From NCBI GenBank assembly GCA_964516805.1, contig CAZEXI010000020.1, positions 1-33,933 on the forward strand: DNA of 33,933 bases. Direction: 5' to 3'. Position numbers and translations under genes: made by a program. This DNA comes from CAYSTL01 sp964516805 (lineage in GTDB: Archaea; Thermoplasmatota; Thermoplasmata; Halarchaeoplasmatales; Halarchaeoplasmataceae). Position 1 is the first letter of the stretch; the number at the start of each line of letters is the position of its first letter. The notes beneath the pieces are model-generated. The model was not told the DNA's origin. It worked only from the letters and a program-made list of their open reading frames with translations, and searched no databases. This document shows, one piece after another, positions 31,652 to 33,933 of the stretch.

Positions 31652-33043
31652 TTAGGGGAACTTATCCTTTAGATATTTTTCTATATTTTTCGCAGCCTTC
31701 CGACCATCACCCATAGCAAGTATTACTGTTGCAGCTCCAGAAACAGCATCTCCTCCTGCAAAGACACCGTTTTTAGTTGTCATCCTGCTGTCCTCATCGA
31801 TTATTATTCCACCCCAATTTTTTACATCGACACCTTTTGCGTTCTCATAGAATACTTTGTTGGGGGTTTGACCAATTGCGATCACGATGGTATCGAATTC
31901 TTCAACATGTTCAGTACCTTCGAGTTTCCTTGGGCTGGGTCTTCCACCACTATCTGTTTCACAAAGCTCACAATCATATAATTCCACACCCGTCAGCCAT
32001 CCATCTTTATCTCCTATGAAACGCTTTGGATTACATAGACAATCGAATTGCACGCCTTCCTGTTTTGCGTGTTTTACTTCTTCTTCCCTAGCAGGTGACC
32101 ATTCTACTGTTCTTCTGTACAGGATATGACTTTCGGCTCCTAAGCGGAGTGCTGATCTAGCAGAATCCATGGCCACGTTACCTGCACCTATCACTCCTAC
32201 TTTTTCCATATTGGTTATAGGAGTATCATATTCTGGGAATTTGTAGGCCTTCATCAAGTTTATCCTTGTCAGAAATTCATTGGCCGAATAGATACCTTTA
32301 AGATCTTCACCTTCTAAACCTAAAAATCTTGGTGAGCCTGCACCGGTTGCAGCATAAATTGCATCAAAATCCTCTTCTAGTTCCTCTAGAGTTATGTTCT
32401 GACCGACTATATGATTTAGTTTGATCTCTACATCGAGTTCATCTAAATATTCCAGTTCGTGATCTATAACATCATTGGGTAACCTGAATTCCGGTATCCC
32501 GTATTTCAGTACACCACCCGCTTCATGAAGTGCTTCGAACATGGCTACTTCATATCCTTTCTGTGAGAGCATGGCTGCGCATGTGATACCACTAGGTCCA
32601 GAACCTATTATTGCTACTCTACCTTCCTTACTTTCTTCTATTATTGGAGATTCTTCAAGGTCATTCTTTCTTGCATAGTCAGCCACGAACCTTTCCAGTT
32701 TTCCAATATTTATTGGATCACCCACATTCCCCATCACACATACCTCTTCACACTGTTCTTCTTGAGGACAGACCCTTCCTGTAACTGCGGGAATTGCATT
32801 ATACTTTTTCAGTATCCCCAAAGCTTCCTTGAACTCTCCATCAGCGATCGCCTTCACAAAGCCAGGGATATCTATCTCAACAGGACATCCACCAACACAC
32901 GGATGCTTTGAACATTGAAGACATCTCTCAGCTTCTTCCATAGCCTGCTCGGGGGTGTAACCCAAAGGTACTTCATCGAAATCATCCACTCTTTCTTCAG
33001 GTGATCTTTCGGGGACCGGTATTCTATCTGGTTCTGGGCTCAT
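31652..33043 (-). CDS. NfnB-type large subunit (ferredoxin:NADP oxidoreductase; GltD family)
   Basis: Flavoprotein of the GltD/NfnB family, 463 residues. With NfnA it couples NADH, ferredoxin and NADP(H) by flavin-based electron bifurcation. N-terminal [4Fe-4S] ligands are C41, C44, C49 and C53, then C92, C98 and C102. The first dinucleotide site is IIGSGPSG (146-153) for FAD and the second GVIGAGNVAMD for NADPH, with the C-terminal GVFAGGDAVSGAATVILAMGDGRKAA. The start is set at the ATG at 33043, which overlaps the nfnA stop as ATGA and has GAGGGGTG 6-7 nt upstream; an ATG at 33073 would add 10 residues. A homotetrameric glutamate synthase role is the alternative, but pairing with nfnA favours Nfn. 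Confidence 0.9.
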   Translation of the reverse strand: MSPEPDRIPVPERSPEERVDDFDEVPLGYTPEQAMEEAERCLQCSKHPCVGGCPVEIDIPGFVKAIADGEFKEALGILKKYNAIPAVTGRVCPQEEQCEEVCVMGNVGDPINIGKLERFVADYARKNDLEESPIIEESKEGRVAIIGSGPSGITCAAMLSQKGYEVAMFEALHEAGGVLKYGIPEFRLPNDVIDHELEYLDELDVEIKLNHIVGQNITLEELEEDFDAIYAATGAGSPRFLGLEGEDLKGIYSANEFLTRINLMKAYKFPEYDTPITNMEKVGVIGAGNVAMDSARSALRLGAESHILYRRTVEWSPAREEEVKHAKQEGVQFDCLCNPKRFIGDKDGWLTGVELYDCELCETDSGGRPSPRKLEGTEHVEEFDTIVIAIGQTPNKVFYENAKGVDVKNWGGIIIDEDSRMTTKNGVFAGGDAVSGAATVILAMGDGRKAAKNIEKYLKDKFP

Positions 33044-33885
33044 TGACAACACCCCTCGTGTTCTTTTTTCCATTTATTCAATGCTTTTTCCTCCTGCTCT
33101 TGGAACATAGTTATCCTCTGCAGTAATTCTTCAAAGTTAACTTCGTGAGCATCGAATTCAGGTCCATCAACACAGGCTAGTTTCATCTCTCCACCTACCT
33201 CAACTCTGCATGATCCACACATCCCTGTTGCATCCAACATTATCGAATTAAGACTGACTTTGGTGGGTATATTTTCTTCCTCTGTGATATCTGTTATCAC
33301 TTTCATCATGATAGGTGGACCGACAGCATGTACAAGATCGATATCTTTTCCTTTATCTATCAGATCTTCAAGGATATGGCTTGTAAATCCCTCAGTTCCA
33401 TAACTACCATCGTCTGTGGCGACATACATCTCATCAACGCAGGCTTCCTCCATATCAGCTTCACATATAACTAGATCTTTTGTCCTGAATCCCGAGATAA
33501 CTATAACTTCATTACCTTCTTTTTTCAAGGCTTTAGCGAGAGGGAAAACTTCAGGAGTTCCTACGCCGCCACCTATACAAACAACAGTTCCATATTGTTT
33601 CAACTCCGCTGGTTTTCCCATAGGACCTACAACATCCTGCAGTTCATCTCCTTCATTATAAGTATCCAATTCATACGTACTTTTACCTACTTTCTGAAAT
33701 ATCATGGAAACAGTTCCTTTCTCTATATCTTTTTTATAGAATGTTAGAGGTATCCTTTCGCCTTTCTCGTGCATCCTGATAACGATAAATTGTCCTGGTT
33801 TGATCTTATTAGCAACCAAGGGAGCTTCGACTGATATTTGAGTCATCTCCTCATTCAGTCTTTCTTTTTCAACTATCCTGTGCAT
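33040..33885 (-). CDS. NfnA-type small subunit (ferredoxin reductase/sulfide dehydrogenase-like)
   Basis: FAD/NAD(H)-binding subunit of 281 residues, family of PyrK and the sulfide dehydrogenase alpha subunit. The N-terminal FAD barrel has RIPLTFYKKD and the NAD domain has VVCIGGGVGTPEVFPLAKAL. The C-terminal [2Fe-2S] ligands are D218, C223, C226 and C238, matching the one-Asp, three-Cys cluster described for NfnA. It precedes and overlaps nfnB. Together they should convert NADH plus reduced ferredoxin to NADPH, supplying GDH. Its promoter has CTTTTTATAAATTATT at 33912-33927 with a leader of only a few bases. Confidence 0.9.
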   Translation of the reverse strand: MHRIVEKERLNEEMTQISVEAPLVANKIKPGQFIVIRMHEKGERIPLTFYKKDIEKGTVSMIFQKVGKSTYELDTYNEGDELQDVVGPMGKPAELKQYGTVVCIGGGVGTPEVFPLAKALKKEGNEVIVISGFRTKDLVICEADMEEACVDEMYVATDDGSYGTEGFTSHILEDLIDKGKDIDLVHAVGPPIMMKVITDITEEENIPTKVSLNSIMLDATGMCGSCRVEVGGEMKLACVDGPEFDAHEVNFEELLQRITMFQEQEEKALNKWKKEHEGCCQ

Positions 33886-33911
33886 ATTGAAAACCTATCT
33901 ATTTAAGTCGA

Positions 33912-33927
33912 ATAATTTATAAAAAGT
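33912..33927 (-). promoter_or_regulatory. TATA box of nfnAB
   Basis: Minus-strand CTTTTTATAAATTATT is centred about 34 nt before the ATG at 33885, predicting a start site only a few bases upstream of the gene. Only a weak AGGT lies before the ATG. The window ends 6 bp further on. Confidence 0.45.
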
Positions 33928-33933
33928 TTACTT

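Noticed and set aside
1..33933. CRISPR arrays, transposons, prophage or integrative element
   Set aside because: No regularly spaced repeats, no transposase or integrase frame, no target-site duplications, and neither tRNA has a nearby duplicated 3' end.

Overview
This AT-rich window comes from an archaeon. The archaeal markers are a TFB (TFIIB-like) initiation factor, Sec61-gamma/SecE, Spt5, ribosomal protein L11, a GINS51 subunit, an RPA-like OB-fold protein, archaeal-type AlaRS, TATA-box promoters and Shine-Dalgarno motifs of the GGAGGTGATC type. The large REC-GAF-PAS proteins, FtsZ and FolD fit a euryarchaeal lineage, and Thermoplasmatota or a relative seems most likely. That placement is inference; no rRNA or other decisive marker is present. 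TAG, TAA and TGA are all ordinary stops here (12, 14 and 8 of 34 genes).

Layout, left to right. 59-2299 (-): response regulator with GAF and PAS domains, cut inside a second GAF by an in-frame TAG. 2300-2714: long structured leader and promoter region of tfb (+). 3748-5553 (+): a DsrE-like protein and an unusual membrane protein with three PKD domains and a C-terminal helix-hairpin-helix. 5560-5633 (-): tRNA-Cys. 5769-7381 (+): two-gene ABC-2 exporter. 7479-10400 (+): polar amino-acid ABC importer (lipoprotein, permease, ATPase, permease). 11692-10410 (-): TrmO-like and FolD. 12773-11790 (-): CheF-like protein. 13991-12894 (-): solitary succinyl-CoA synthetase beta. 15493-14078 (-): second REC-GAF-PAS protein ending in a degenerate, kinase-less DHp segment. 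15690-15762 (+): tRNA-Ala(GGC). 17575-15775 (-): DsrE-like protein and a SoxB-like metallophosphoesterase. 20399-17655 (-): alaS. 20479-24927 (+): MoxR/DUF58/DUF4129 membrane operon. 25079-27828 (+): ftsZ-secE-spt5-rpl11. 29377-27862 (-): RPA-like, double zinc ribbon and GINS51. 30788-29454 (-): NADP-type glutamate dehydrogenase. 31504-30956 (-): ribbon-helix-helix regulator. 33885-31652 (-): NfnA-NfnB transhydrogenase.

How the genes fit together. Much of the window is housekeeping (transcription, translation, secretion, division, replication). The right end looks like an anabolic nitrogen and redox module: NfnAB interconverts NADH, ferredoxin and NADPH, GDH uses NADPH to fix ammonium, and an RHH regulator lies between them. 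The amino-acid importer suggests some heterotrophy. The two REC-GAF-PAS proteins are paralogous phosphorelay or sensor components without a kinase core in this window.

Most worth following up: the PKD/HhH protein, whose charge pattern predicts cytoplasmic PKD domains; the SoxB-type active site next to a DsrE protein; the beta-sandwich N-terminal extension of Spt5; the GINS51/zinc-ribbon/RPA cluster; the kinase-dead DHp tail; and several operator-like palindromes and repeats (ftsZ, gdhA, the second response regulator). I found no CRISPR array, transposase, phage gene or clear genomic island.
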